Below are positions 33,727-45,306 of a stretch of 64,000 nt of DNA, piece after piece. The notes below the pieces were generated by a model. The model had not been told where the DNA came from. It did no database searches and was given only the letters and a program-made list of their open reading frames with translations. Origin of the DNA: Marvania coccoides. Lineage: Eukaryota; Chlorophyta; Trebouxiophyceae; Chlorellales; Chlorellaceae. The number at the start of each line of letters is the position of its first letter. Position 1 is the stretch's first letter. The stretch covers positions 69,501 to 133,500 of the forward strand of contig OY978107.1 in assembly GCA_963854735.1 (NCBI GenBank), in the 5' to 3' direction. A program made the position numbers and the translations under genes.

Positions 33727-34883
33727 GGATTGAGCGGTTTTCTTGAGATCGGACTATTTTAAGTTGTTTTTTTTCAAGGCAGAACAGGCCTTTTCGAAAT
33801 TATATAGATTGCTGATGGTATTATTGTCTCAACAGAAATTATAAATAGCTAAATATGCAAAAAGGGGCTAGAACACTTCTGGAATGCGAGATGCCAGTGA
33901 GGAATGGCGTTTGCCTCTGCACTCCGCTTCGCAAAAAAATAAATAAATTTATGGGAACGATGTATGCTTGAATGCCAACTCATCAATTTCGCCAGCGACC
34001 GCAGCCACGGTTCGTTAAAATCATTCATTTTTTACCTTTGAAATCTCCCAAGATATAAGCCCTCAGAATAGCTGCTGGGAATTGAATGTTGTAACTGAAG
34101 GAAGGCTGCATTCAGAAGAATTACTTGCGAAGGGAGAATTGACGGCCTCTGTGAGATATTTTTTGTCACCGCCCAGTTATTCTTAAATTTGTGTTTAAGC
34201 TTTGATTGATAAACCATGGAGCTTAAATACCGATTGGAAGAATCGCTGCATGCCCAACCACTTTGAACAGTGGCACATCCCAACGGCTCTTCTCGTTTTC
34301 CAGCAGCCAGCATCTTTTTCTAGTGGTGACTTTTTCAAGCGCTTCAAATTTAGCAATCGCCTATTCACACCAAAATATATGGTATATGAACAGGGTGATC
34401 GAAAACCAAGGCTTATCAACAAAAACCAATCAGTTCATCAGTATTGAGTATAGAGTAAATTGTGTACAGTATAATTACCATAAGCGGCAAACGCCAATGC
34501 GATCACAAAGAGAAAATGAGGCGCTTTCTTTACGCCCCATGCAATATGGGACATAGGCACTGCCTTGCTGCCATCAATACGGCAGCTTCCGTGGTCAAAC
34601 AAACAGCAGCACGCTCCACAGCGGGCTGCCGCTGCTTCCATTATTACGCGGGTATTTTGCTGCACATAAGCAACCAATCAACCGTCTAGAAAATCAAAAT
34701 CAAACAAAGAAGGCTCGAAATAAGATGCATAAACAAAAATCAAAGATGTTCAGAAAAATGGGGCATGGGGGGAAACAGAGGGAATGGGCGATAAACATAT
34801 AAAAAGTTTAAATAACATATTCTAAATAACACGACAATGGCATTTTCCTTAATTTATATAAAGGCAACTGAGTTGAAATATAC
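33727..34883. other. Intergenic stretch between the secernin and MRH-PAN gene 1
   Basis: About 1.15 kb, strongly AT-rich. No gene, RNA or repeat recognised; short open frames lack coding character. Confidence 0.55.
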
Positions 34884-37800
34884 TCAGCCGCACTTTTTTT
34901 CTCCACAGGTCCACGTTTGAACGTTCCTCGTTTGCACCATCAGCGACGATGCAGGCACCGAAAAGATGTTGCAAGTGGCCTTATTACCATCGTACCCAAC
35001 CGAGTACGACTTGCACGCAGAGTAGGTCTTGCAGAGCGCCTGGCAGGCTTCCACGCTAGATACGCTGGTCTGAGCAAGGCGATACAGCGCTTTGTTAGTA
35101 GTCTGGTAGCGGCGCTTTGAGTATGCGGTGAAGGTGCAGGGTCCCGGAGTCTCGATCTTGACTGGCGGGGGTGGGGGGCTGGAAATTACGGCAGGTGTGG
35201 GAGGTGGAGGCGATTTGCGGGGCGGCGGCGGGCTTGGGCTAATTTCAACTTTAGGTGGAGGAGGAGACGCGGGTGTCACGACAGGGATATCTGTGCAGGT
35301 CATCACCCCCGAGGTAGACGACTTGCTGGAAGATCGAGAAAGCTGCGCAAAATTAAAAGGTGGCAATTTTTTTAGAACACCAAGAAAGGGGGCATATAAA
35401 AGGGAAAAGGTGATCTCTTCTCCCCATCAACTAAACACGCTCAAGAAATTGCATTAACGCATTCGAAAGAAGCAAAATTTACATACCAAAGAGATTCCAG
35501 ACTTAAACAAGTCGCACTTGTGGCTTTTTGAGCTGCTTCCAGAAATGGCATGGGTGTAAACCACGCAAGTAGAGGCGCTGGAGCACATCGCCTCGCACGC
35601 CGCGGCGGTGTACACGCCGGTGGTTGAGCTGAGGCGGTAGACATCTTTGCGACTAGAGTACTTTGTCTTGGGCACGGCCGTGAAAGTGCAGGTGGGCTCG
35701 GTAGTTGTGGCAGCAGGTGGGGGAGGGGGGACTGTCGCGATGACGACTTCTTGGGGTGGCGGGGGGCTGGGCAGCACAACGGGAGGCGGAGGCGAAGGCG
35801 GATTTGGCGGCGGAGGCGAAGGAGGGCTGGTACAAAGGAACGAAGGAGGGGGTACATTCAGACGCTTAATAGCAATTCAATGACAAACATGTGGAGAAAT
35901 GTAAAAGAAGTTGATGCTGGCGTTTGGAATTTTGAGGCGATGTTGCAAATGTTAGTGTCGCGCCTGCTGCGCATGGGTAGAATTCTCACCTGGGGGGCGG
36001 GGGAGAGGGAGGAGGAGGCGAGGAGAGCACTGGAGGCGGGGGGCTGCAAAACAGAATAAAACAACCACGAATTATCGGTTAAAAGACGATTATAAATAAC
36101 AGTCTTAGAGTTACACCGCTCTCTGGAATGCGCTATGAACGGGTAACGTGCCCAGGAATTTCGAGATATACCCATTGCAGCATTTCAATTATGCAGAAGA
36201 AATACTATAGATGTACTTTGGGGGGGTCGTTTTCCTGGCATTAAATTAAATTTGACAAAGGGACGGTGCAGCCCCATTGACAGTAGTATTACTTAAATTG
36301 CATGGGTCCATTTAAACTCTAGCATTCAGCCGATACTGAGCTTTTGGGGGAAAAGAGGGAAATGCTTACGATAGGCGTTAACATGGTTCTGCTTGTGAAC
36401 TTACCTAGAGACCACCTCAGGAGGCGGCGGCGATGCTGAAACCGTGGGAGGTGGCGGCGAATCGACAGCCACGGGCGGCGGGGGACTGCAGAAAAAGAAA
36501 AAAACCGATTGGCAAACACTACCATGAAAGGTGGCAATATATGACCAATACATGTAGGCCATTGAAGAGGGGAGATTACAGTACACTACTTTGACGGCCA
36601 CTCTATTTTCTTAGGTAATAAAAATTCTCTCAACGGGGCAGTATACGTGTTACCATCAACAGTGATTTTAATGCTTACCTAGAAATCGCCTCGGGTGGTG
36701 GTGGCGAGGAGAGCTCAAGCGGTGGGGGAGGCGACACATCAGGTGGTGGTGGCGAAAGGGAGACCTCCGGCGGGGGCGGCGATTCCGTAACAACCGGCGG
36801 AGGCGGTGACTCAAAGACCACAGGCGGGGGCGGGGAATCGACAACCAAGGGCGGTGGGGGGCTGCATTCAACGCAAGAGGTGAGCAGCGAGCGTTAGAAC
36901 CGGGTTGCAAGGCTTATAAAACCAACGGTGTGCTTGTCCTCGTCAGAAATGAAATACTTGTGTCGCTGTGAGGTGCGTCCAAAACCACATAAATAAAATA
37001 GAAAGCGCATGCAGCTACTTTGGGGTGTTTGTTCCCCCACGAAGCTTCTCAAACTTTGAAAAAACAGGTGGTGCTGAGCATTCGCAAAGAAGTGAGGGAA
37101 AATGAGTGCATTCGGCATCGAAAATTGCTGTGGGGCTCACCTAGAGAGTTCTTCGGGCGGTGGCGGCGAGGAGAGCTCAGGGGGTGGAGGGGAAGCGACC
37201 TCTGGCGGTGGTGGAGAGGACAGCTCCTCCGGCGGCGGCGGCGACGCAGGCTCGATCACTGGTGGCGGGGGCGAATCAAATACTACGGGAGGAGGCGGGC
37301 TCTCGGGAGGAGGCGGACTCTCAGGAGGAGGGCTGCAGCAGGGGAAACCCCGTAGTTAACAGGTCGTTCATTGCCATGAGAAAGACTGGTTTGTGTATAA
37401 ATAGAAATAGCGAGGTGGCACTGATGGTGGCATTATCGATACACGTGTTCCGACATAAAATAAAACGAAGTTGGAACTCTATAGCAAGGACGGGATGAAG
37501 ATGGAAAATTCAGTGGCAGCCAATCCAGCTGGGCTGGCAACGGCAAAATGTTATATAATAGTGCAACGGAGACGCCGTAGTAATGGGCGTACAGTAATGA
37601 AGAAACATAGTTCAAGAAAGACAGCTGGAAGTTTGGGCTTACCTGTCCGGTGGAGGAGGAGATGACATGGGCGGCGGCGGGCTTCACAACAAGGAAAACA
37701 TAAAAGATGATTTAGCAAAGCATTGAGAATATTGCATAAACAAACAGCCAACTAGCTGAACCAGTGTTTTTATTTTTGCTGCCTTTCCCTGGGCCGGTTG

Positions 37801-39116
37801 ATCAGCTGTAGGGAATCTTAAATAATCAAATAATATGGTCAAATGGTGGAAATGCAAGATGACAAAAAAAAAACGGCGCCGCATTGAGACTCGGTTTTAG
37901 TCTTCCAACTCTTCTTTACCTGTCGGGCGGCGGCGGCGAGCTTGGCGGTGGGGGGCTGCATTGCGTGCAAGCTGCGGGCAGGAAGAAAACATATTGGTGT
38001 AGGTCACACTGTGTCACTATTTCTGCATGTCATTCAACCTTCACCCATGTTCGGAATCATAGTCCAAGAATCAAAATACCTTCAGGAAGCGCTATGGTTA
38101 TCTCGAACTCGCAATTGGGAAGCGCGGTAACCTGCATCTCGGTCTCAGTCAACAGATACGTGGCGGTTTCTCCAGCGGCGACGGCTTCTGGGTCTAGCGT
38201 GAGGGGCGGTCCACACACGTAGGTCACAGTGGTCTTTCGCGGAGCGCCTTTCACGCACTGAGCGCCCATGGGGTTGCCCAAGGGCCCACCAGCGTCGGTA
38301 GGAATGGCATTGTCAGCGCTGCTTTCGTTGAACTCGGGCCTTGAATCGACAGTTCTGTCCACCGTGGGGTGGAGAGGGTTGTTGCCCGCAGCAGAGGTGT
38401 AGACCTCGCGGCTCCAGGGAGCTTCAGTAACGGGCAAGGACGCACGGATAGCGGCCGTCTCAGCAGCGTCGAAGGCGCCAAGCACATATCTGAAAATATA
38501 AGGGAACAAAAAAATATTAAATGCAATGCAATAAATCTTCATCATATAAAAATTCGTTGCCTGCCACGAGCTAATGCGGCATGACCGGGACTTGGTTTCA
38601 ATATCAGTTGTAATTAATCGAATCAGGCCGATTCTCAATCGATTTCTGTGGGATTTTTTGTATTTACCTGTCCTTGATATCAGGGGGGTCTGAAATGTAT
38701 ACAAGCTCGGTAATGCTCTGCAAAATAATGAGGAATTGAAGTCCCAGAATTTGGCGGCAAAAACTGAAATAGGTGGTGCTGCATGGTTTTTCTGTTCTTT
38801 TCAACGGCCACCCACCATGTACTCTACTGCAAACGCGTACTCCACAGCTCCAACGATGATCGCTGGACCGCCGAAGATGGCGCCGTGCGCCTCCGTCACT
38901 GGATCAGGTTCAAGGGGTGAGAGGAAGCACCCTCCGCCCTGCTTCAGAGTCCGGGCTGCGTGGGTCCCTGTTCACGATGGGGGGGGGAAAGCGAGAAGTG
39001 AGTTTAGAAGCGTCAGATTGGGAAATGCATCTCTAGATTTCGAATGAATTACCTTGGATGAAAAGCAAGCAATACGCTGTTAGTGCAACCACCATAGTGG
39101 TTGGACTGAGTCTCAT
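34884..39116 (-). CDS. Modular extracellular protein: MRH-like domain, SPPPP rod, two PAN/apple-like domains (copy 1)
   Basis: Twelve minus-strand exons: 39053-39116, 38816-38967, 38668-38717, 38080-38489, 37920-37971, 37643-37681, 37141-37332, 36679-36861, 36405-36485, 35990-36043, 35487-35826, 34884-35342; 691 aa. A signal peptide (MRLSPTTMVVALTAYCLLFI) leads to a region (about 25-230) ending QCVKGAPRKTTVTYVCGPPL ... LPNCEFEI, which resembles the mannose-6-phosphate-receptor homology fold (C..R.TTV.Y.C...C.[YF]). An SPPPP rod of about 200 residues is built from six small exons. Two apple/PAN-like modules follow, starting CTFTAVPKTKYSS and CTFTAYSKRRYQT with matching cysteine spacing. Likely a hydroxyproline-rich wall or matrix protein. 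It is not a pherophorin: no pherophorin domain is seen. The acceptor of exon 2 could be ten bases further in. Confidence 0.8.
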
Positions 39117-39887
39117 CGCTGCTGGACAGGAAGTGGGTAATGGGAGTTTGTAAATAAATGCAGCAACCCGCCCTCGTGTGAATTGTGAGTACTTGTTGTA
39201 CTTTCTTTGTACTTGTAGTGTCAGGTTATGTGATTTAAAAAAGTACCGCAACTCATTTTGCAGATCCCAGCCGGCATTTCTCCGCTCTGTTTTTTTAAAG
39301 TTGCAATCAGAGTTGCTTGCAAGAACCAACGAGGGCACCGCACCCGTCAAAAACTTTCGTTCCCACTTAATTTCGGTTTGAAATTGAGCGCAGCATGCAT
39401 ACCGCACAGTCAAACAAAATGACCTGCCAGGTACAAAATGAGACAAAGAGCGAAAGAAAACACGCCAAACGTGCGCAAGGGGAAGAGCACCATGAAAGGA
39501 GAGTATTGAGCAGTTGATGAAGATGACAAATGAATAGTACGATATACTAAGAAGATTGAATGGAAGCACCAACTACAAAGAGCGTCAAAATGGAATGATA
39601 CAGCTATATACGACGAATCTAAGATTCAATCTTGGAGGGAGCGACATGTTGCTGTTGCAACAACAAGACGCTGTTTGCACCCATCAAATGAGGTTGCTAT
39701 CCATTTCCCATACCCAATATGAACAGTAGGAGATGCGCACGCAGTGAACAGAGAGTAAAAACGAATAAAAAAAAATGGTGAGAAAAAAGCAGCTGCAAGT
39801 AAAAACGAAAATCATCACCCAAGGACAAATGGGCTCTGATTTGAGGGGAATACGATGATATCATTTAGTATTAATTTTACTGGCAAT
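39117..39887. other. Spacer between the two MRH-PAN genes
   Basis: About 770 bases upstream of copy 1 and downstream of copy 2; AT-rich, no gene or clear control element seen. Confidence 0.5.
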
Positions 39888-42505
39888 TTATGCGCAGTTC
39901 TGCGCTCCGCTGGTCCAGTTCCTGACGTTGCGCGTGGTCACAGTCAGCGAAGTGGCCGGCACGTTGAACAGGTTGCAAGTGCGCGGGTTTGCCGAGTCGT
40001 ACGAGTAGGTCCTGCAGGTGGGGCCAACGGCGGTGCACAGCGCGCGGCAGGCAGCCACGTTGGCCACACCGGGGGTCTGGCTGATACGCTGCAGCGCCAA
40101 GTTCCCGGACTGGTACCTGGTGCGAGTGACGGTGGTGAAGGTACAGGTGGCAGTGGGGGGGACGACCACAGGGGCGACGACGGGGGGAGGAGGGGATGCC
40201 GCCACCACGGGAGGAGGGGGTGATGCCGCCACCACGGGAGGAGGGGGTGATGCCGCCACCACGGGAGGAGGGGGTGATGCCGCCACCACGGGAGGAGGGG
40301 GTGATGCCGCCACCACGCTGGTGCAGGTCTTGGAGCCGCTGGTCGCCTGGTTGTTGCTGGCGCTCCTCAGCTGCAGGAAAGAAAGTGATAATGATCGAAA
40401 TATATTTCAGAAGCGGCGATTATAGAAAGGGAATGTAAAAATACCAGCGTAAATAAATTAACCAAAGGGCGGACTTACCGAGGTAGAGGCTACCGAGAAG
40501 AGGTCGCAAACGCGGCGGTTCTGGCGGTTGTTGTTCACAAAGGTGAATGTCAGGCACGCCGCCGAATTGAAGCACGTGTTTTGGCAAGCAGCAGCATTGA
40601 CGATGTTGGTGGTGGTGCTGATGCGCTGGACGGCATTGTTTTGGCTGGTGTAGCGACGTCCAGCGGCCGCAGTGAAGGTGCAGGTAGGGAGGGTCACGGG
40701 CTCAGTACCAGTAGTTGTGGTCGTTGCTGGTGGCGGCGGGGAAGAAACAATGACCTGCGGGGGCGGGGGCGAGGGCAGCACGGGGGGAGGGGGGGAAGGC
40801 AGCACGGGGGGAGGGGGGGAAGGCAGCACGGGGGGAGGGGGGGAAGGCAGCACGGGGGGAGGGGGGGAAGGCAGCACGGGGGGAGGGGGGGAAGGCAGCA
40901 CGGGGGGAGGGGGAGAGGCAGCTACGGGTGGCGGAGGGCTGCTGAGGACGACTGGAACGACCTCGGGCGGCGGCGGCGATGACAAAATGGTGGGCTCCAC
41001 CGTAGGCGGTGGCGGCGATTCTACGATAACAACGGGCGGAGGAGGGCTAGGCGGCGGGGGGCTGCAATATAAATACAAAGAAACGTTAAAAAAGGGAGGA
41101 AAGTGTTAGGATCAACAAATATCGCTCTGTTGATCAAATCATCATGCTGCAGAGAGCCCGAGCTCGTAGAAAGATGCTTACCTGGGCGGAGGAGGAGAGG
41201 GAGAGGGAGGGGGAGGGGAGGGCGGGGGAGGGCTGGGCGGAGGAGGAGAGGGAGAGGGCGGGGGAGGGGAGGGCGGGGGAGGGCTGGGCGGAGGAGGAGA
41301 GGGAGAGGGCGGGGGAGGGGAGGGCGGGGGAGGGCTGGGCGGAGGAGGAGAGGGAGAGGGCGGGGGAGGGGAGGGCGGGGGAGGGCTGGGCGGAGGAGGA
41401 CTTAAAAAACGGGAGGAAACAAAGTGGATTCATCGTTAGAAAAATCACCAGGTGAGAAGAAAAAAACAACGATCGCTCAATCATTTCACCACATCACTAC
41501 TAACCTGGGCGGGGGAGGAGAGGGCGGCGGCGGGGAAGGGGGCGGCGGCGGGCTGGGCGGTGGCGGCGAGCACTGAGTGCAGGCTTCTGGCACGCGCACG
41601 GTGATCTCGAACTCGCAGTTGGGCAGCGACGTAGCCGTCATTTCCTGCTCAGTAAGCAAGTACGTTGCCGGGTCCCCAGCAGCTCCTGGGTCGAGTGTTA
41701 GCGGTGCGCCGCAAACGTAGGTGACGGTGGTCTTACGGGCTGAGCCCTTCACGCATTGCGCGTTCATAGGGTTGGGCAAAGGCCCCCCATCGTTGGTCGG
41801 GATAGCGTTGTCCATGCTGGACTCGTTGAACTCTGGCCGGGAGTTTTTCGTCCGGTCGACGCTGGGATGGAGCGGGTTGTTGCCGGCTGCTGAGGTGTAA
41901 ACCTCGCGGCTCCAGGGCGCTTCGGTGACGGGAAGGGTGGCACGTAACGCAGCGGTGGCATCAGCGTCAAAAGCGCCAATTACATATCTGGAAAGGGAAG
42001 AGAAGAAAAGAGCGTAAGAAATATTAAGGAGCTCTCCAGTTTAAAAGACATAACTTTTCCAAGTCTCACCTGTCCTTCACATCTCCAACGTACACCAGCT
42101 CTGCGACACTCTGCAAGATTGCAAATGAAAATGATGTATTTGTTTACTTTACCACCACCAGCAAACTTCGTACCGCCACGACAAAATTTAAAATTGCTTA
42201 CCTTGTATTCCACGGCGAATGCGTACTCAACGGCACCAACGACTATCGCAGGTCCGCCATAGATCGCTCCGTGTGCCTCAGTCACTGGGTCCGGGTTGAG
42301 GGGCTCAGAGAAGCATCCGGTGATGGTTTGGCGCAAGAGTCGACCGGCGTCAGCCGCTGCAAAACAGGGAGGAGAGATGGATGAATGGATAATAACGTGC
42401 GCGGGCTGAAAGGCAGACACGCGGTTATGCGCATAAATTTGATTGGTTACCTTGAAGCAAGCAGCAAGCAGCAGCCAAAAATATGATGGTTCTACCTCTC
42501 GTCAT
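39888..42505 (-). CDS. Modular extracellular protein: MRH-like domain, SPPPP rod, two PAN/apple-like domains (copy 2)
   Basis: Seven minus-strand exons: 42451-42505, 42202-42356, 42070-42110, 41505-41987, 41182-41400, 40479-41061, 39888-40370; 672 aa, total length in frame. Signal peptide MTRGRTIIFLAAACCLLQG. The MRH-like region is highly similar to copy 1 (PVTEAPWSREVYTSAAGNNP is nearly identical in both). The Pro-rich rod starts in the same exon as the MRH end and continues in one 219-base exon made of a 51-base repeat (SPPPPSPPPPSPPPPSP), then an SPPPPVLP repeat (24 bases, six copies) before the first PAN-like module (CTFTAAAGRRYTS). A VVAASPPPP repeat (27 bases, five copies) precedes the second (CTFTTVTRTRYQS). 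The sugar-binding Glu and Tyr expected near the last MRH cysteines read Leu and Phe (LPNCEFEI), so glycan binding is uncertain. Confidence 0.8.
40180..40320 (-). repeat. 27-base tandem repeat coding VVAASPPPP
   Basis: Five nearly identical units inside the last exon of MRH-PAN copy 2. Near-identity at the DNA level indicates recent slippage or unequal exchange. Confidence 0.85.
40770..40925 (-). repeat. 24-base tandem repeat coding SPPPPVLP
   Basis: Six nearly identical units in exon 6 of MRH-PAN copy 2. The plus strand carries repeated runs of six and seven G, so G-quadruplex formation is possible. Confidence 0.85.
41182..41400 (-). repeat. 51-base tandem repeat coding the SPPPP rod
   Basis: Four units of 51 bases (17 residues, SPPPPSPPPPSPPPPSP) make up essentially the whole of exon 5 of MRH-PAN copy 2. 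The first unit in plus-strand order differs by one base. Confidence 0.85.
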
Positions 42506-43661
42506 TGCGATGAATGAGAACCGGGAGCGAGCTTCCCGGGAATTTCTTCGAAAATAAATATATCAATGTAGCAGATGGGACGGAGGTGGGTGAAAGACTT
42601 TTGGAAATTGTACGGTCGCCTTTCTTTTACAATACACTTATATTCCGAAAACTGTACGGAAGTAGGGGCATTTGTTGTGGCTGGCTTTCTTTTTTACACA
42701 TTCACCCTACATTGACACTACATTATGGACTCGTATTTTTTTTTGAATCCTAAAACAGCGCGCCGAGAGTGGTAAATAGAATAAAGCAGATTTGGCTCGT
42801 TACCCAAAGATAATCTTTTTAAGTTTGACAGGAAGCATGGCCGTTATCTTCTGGAAACACTCTGAATTATCGTTTTCTGAATGGAATTTCTTTGAATTTA
42901 ACGCACCCACAGCCAAATCTCTGTTGTCGAATTGTAAGTGATCTTTTTATGGTGAACGCAACCCATCACTTACCCATCACTTCTTAAATGAAACCCTGAC
43001 CTTTGCGGGTGCAATAATCGTGTAACTTTTGCTGACAACAGGCGGGGCAGTATCATGAACTAGTTCAACAAGTCCAACTTGAAATGTTCTCGAAGACGCC
43101 CTCGCGATTGTTTTAAAGCACGTGCGTCGTTTGAAATTCTACAATTCTGTTGCTATGAACAAACCAACCGGAAACAATACACGCTTCCAGAATTAAAACA
43201 TAAAATTTCAGTCGCTGTGAAACTTTTCCACTTCAATTTAATTCTGAGCCAGTGATTTAATAACACGCTTCAAAAATGACGGCATGTCATTCTAACGCAC
43301 CGGTCTTGAGGAGTTTGGGTGGGCAACAAAAGATCTCATTTCGAGAAAATATATGGCAAACGCACGCGTTGCGCCACAGAGTGTGCGCTTTTGACAAGGC
43401 AACCCCATCTCGGCCTCTCGTCGTCGCATCAAGCAGCGCTGACGGCTTTGGGAATTCTTCTCAGCAAGAGCCCTTGCGTCGGAGGGTCATTGAAGACCAT
43501 CCTTCCTACCGCAGGCGAGCCGTATTTGCCATGCTATGAGCACAGTGTGCTCACTTAAGTAATATCTACACTGTTAAACGCGCTTTTCGAAACCTGGGCT
43601 GAAAAATGAAGGCTAACTTCTGCTTCTTGTTTTTTTCTCTTCCTCCCCGAGCAGAGAGGAC
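42506..43661. other. Divergent intergenic region upstream of the SirB1-like gene
   Basis: About 1.15 kb. Two overlapping plus-strand frames at 43276-43558 could supply a 5' exon to the next gene: one reads MTACHSNAPVLRSLGGQQKI and is Arg/Ser-rich like a transit peptide. The available donors do not give a clean phase unless an AG at 43659 is used. Otherwise nothing is recognised. Confidence 0.45.
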
Positions 43662-45306
43662 ATGTCTGAGGAGCACTCCCGCTTGGCTCGGCTGGCATTT
43701 ATGGACGCTGTCTCTGCCGGGGGCAACACCGTGGATCTGGCAGAGGCAGCCCTTCAGGTAATTATTTGAATTATTTGACAATAATATTCCCCGCCCCTCT
43801 CTTCTTTCAGTTTCTTGCATGGCATTTTCATCCCTCAGTTCAAATTACATTCATTTATTTATTTCCGTGTAGATAGCAGCAGAGGACGACGCTCTCGTCT
43901 CTCACTCCTCTGTCAGATTCCCAGTGGCTTCCTTTCACAAGCGGCTGCAGCGGCTGGCAGACGAAATAGCACGCCTGGTGCTGCCTTCTTTGAAAGATGC
44001 AGACCGTGCGGTTCAACTCCAGGCCATCCTCGACTTTTTATACGCCCAACAAAACTTCCGCCCCCCAGAGTCGGGCAGGTCAGCGCTGCCGCTCAACGCC
44101 AGAGTGGACCACCCAGGTCAGTTCCTCGTCGCTGTTTGGAGGTTCGAAAGAAGCATTTTGTGCCCTTGCATTTGCCTAACTAAAATAGCGCTTGCAAAAC
44201 CCTTTTAAAATCATGTAATTTTAAAATCATATAATACCCCGAATATGACCTACCATCTAATACATCCACGCATTGACTTGCAGGGGTGTGGGAAAACAGC
44301 AAAATGGCGTACCTCAACGAAGCCCTCATCTCCAAGAAGGGCCTCCCCGCCACGCTGGCAATCGTGTTGTCAGACGTGCTGCGCCGGCTGCTGGTGGCAG
44401 GGGCCATCGATTTTGTCGCCAAAATCGAGTTTTCGCCCGACCGTAGGCCTAATGCCACCGTTATTCCTGGGCTGAACCGAGAGTCGGCGTTGACGAGGGT
44501 GGAGGGCGACCAAGAGGGCAGCACTACTGTGGTGGTTGCGCTCAACACCTGCACCTCTGACGCGCTGGCCGAGTGTCTTTCGTACCTGAAGCGCGCCTTC
44601 TGGCCGTGGCCGTGGGACGCCAGGGCTGGAGGCGGCTTCCGCGCAGCTGCAAAAGAGTTCCTAGACGTACGTTCAATTCACAGCTTCTTTATTTTAAGAG
44701 AGAGAAGCAGTTAGGAAAGAGAGAAGCAGTTAGTTTTACGAGAGAGAAGCAATTAGGAAATGGCCAATGCGTCTTCTGAACCTTTTTTCTTCTCCCCCCT
44801 CCTACCTGCAGGGAGCTGCCAGCGCCGAGGCTGAGGCCATAGCACGCACAGCACGCCACCGCCTGGAGCGAGGCATCTGGACGTCGCCGGGCGCAGGCGA
44901 CCTGCGGCGCGCGCTGGCTGCCGCCGAGCGGTTAGTCATCCTCCGGGGGAACGACGTGCCAGAGGAGCGCCGAGATCTTGCGGTATTGTACTGCCACGCA
45001 GGGCAGCTGCAGGAGGCGCGCGCTGAGCTACGGGCGTACGCCCGGCTGCGAGCGCAGGTAGAAGGCAGTACAGCCACCGGCATGAAGCGGCAGTACGTTG
45101 CCACGCTGGGCCCTGCAGGACTTTCTTTTTCGACAGGCTCGGCGGAGCTGCTGCCAGATGCTGTGCTGGCGGACCGGCTGACGGCGCTGCTGGGGCAGGT
45201 GCCGATGGAGGGCCCTGCTGTGAAGGCATTGGACGGCGAGGAGGCCCTGCGGCGGTGTGAACAGTCTGCGGGGCGGGCTGCCAAGGTGCTGCCGCTGACG
45301 TGGTGA
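43662..45306 (+). CDS. SirB1 / transglutaminase-like family protein
   Basis: Four exons from the ATG at 43662: 43662-43757, 43873-44116, 44284-44666, 44812-45306, giving 405 aa. It starts MSEEHSRLARLAFMDAVSAG. The core matches bacterial SirB1 and its plant homologues: an N-terminal helical part (RLQRLADEIARLVL, ILDFLYAQQNF), then NSKMAYLNEALISKKGLPAT followed by LAIVLSDVLRRL, which corresponds to the N.WL..VL..R.G.P.SL motif. The C-terminal exon has TPR-like helices (DLAVLYCHAGQLQEARAELR). The catalytic-type Cys of transglutaminases is not evident, as is usual in this family. Biochemical role unknown. A chloroplast transit exon may lie upstream. A TGTAA lies at 45392-45396. Confidence 0.75.
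44695..44760 (+). repeat. Short intronic tandem repeat
   Basis: Three imperfect copies of GAGAGAAGCAGTTAGGAAA in the third intron of the SirB1-like gene. Confidence 0.7.

Noticed and set aside
40180..40320. Regularly spaced short repeats that might suggest a CRISPR array
   Set aside because: The units are contiguous coding repeats (VVAASPPPP) without unique spacers, inside an exon of a eukaryotic wall-type protein.
41182..41400. Assembly artefact as the source of the 51-base repeat
   Set aside because: Cannot be excluded, but the exon closes in frame at both ends and the total CDS is in frame, so the repeat number is at least consistent.
41134..41484. Open frame reading repeated SSSAQPSPALPSPALSLS
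   Set aside because: It is the wrong frame of the SPPPP rod exon; the splice phase and the flanking exons fix the SPPPP frame.
34884..42505. Calling the Pro-rich proteins pherophorins
   Set aside because: The SPPPP rod is similar, but the terminal domains have PAN/apple and MRH-like cysteine patterns and no pherophorin domain.
43276..43558. Two overlapping frames as a definite transit-peptide exon of the SirB1-like gene
   Set aside because: Composition is suggestive, but the donor and acceptor phases match only with a non-preferred AG, so it is mentioned and not modelled.
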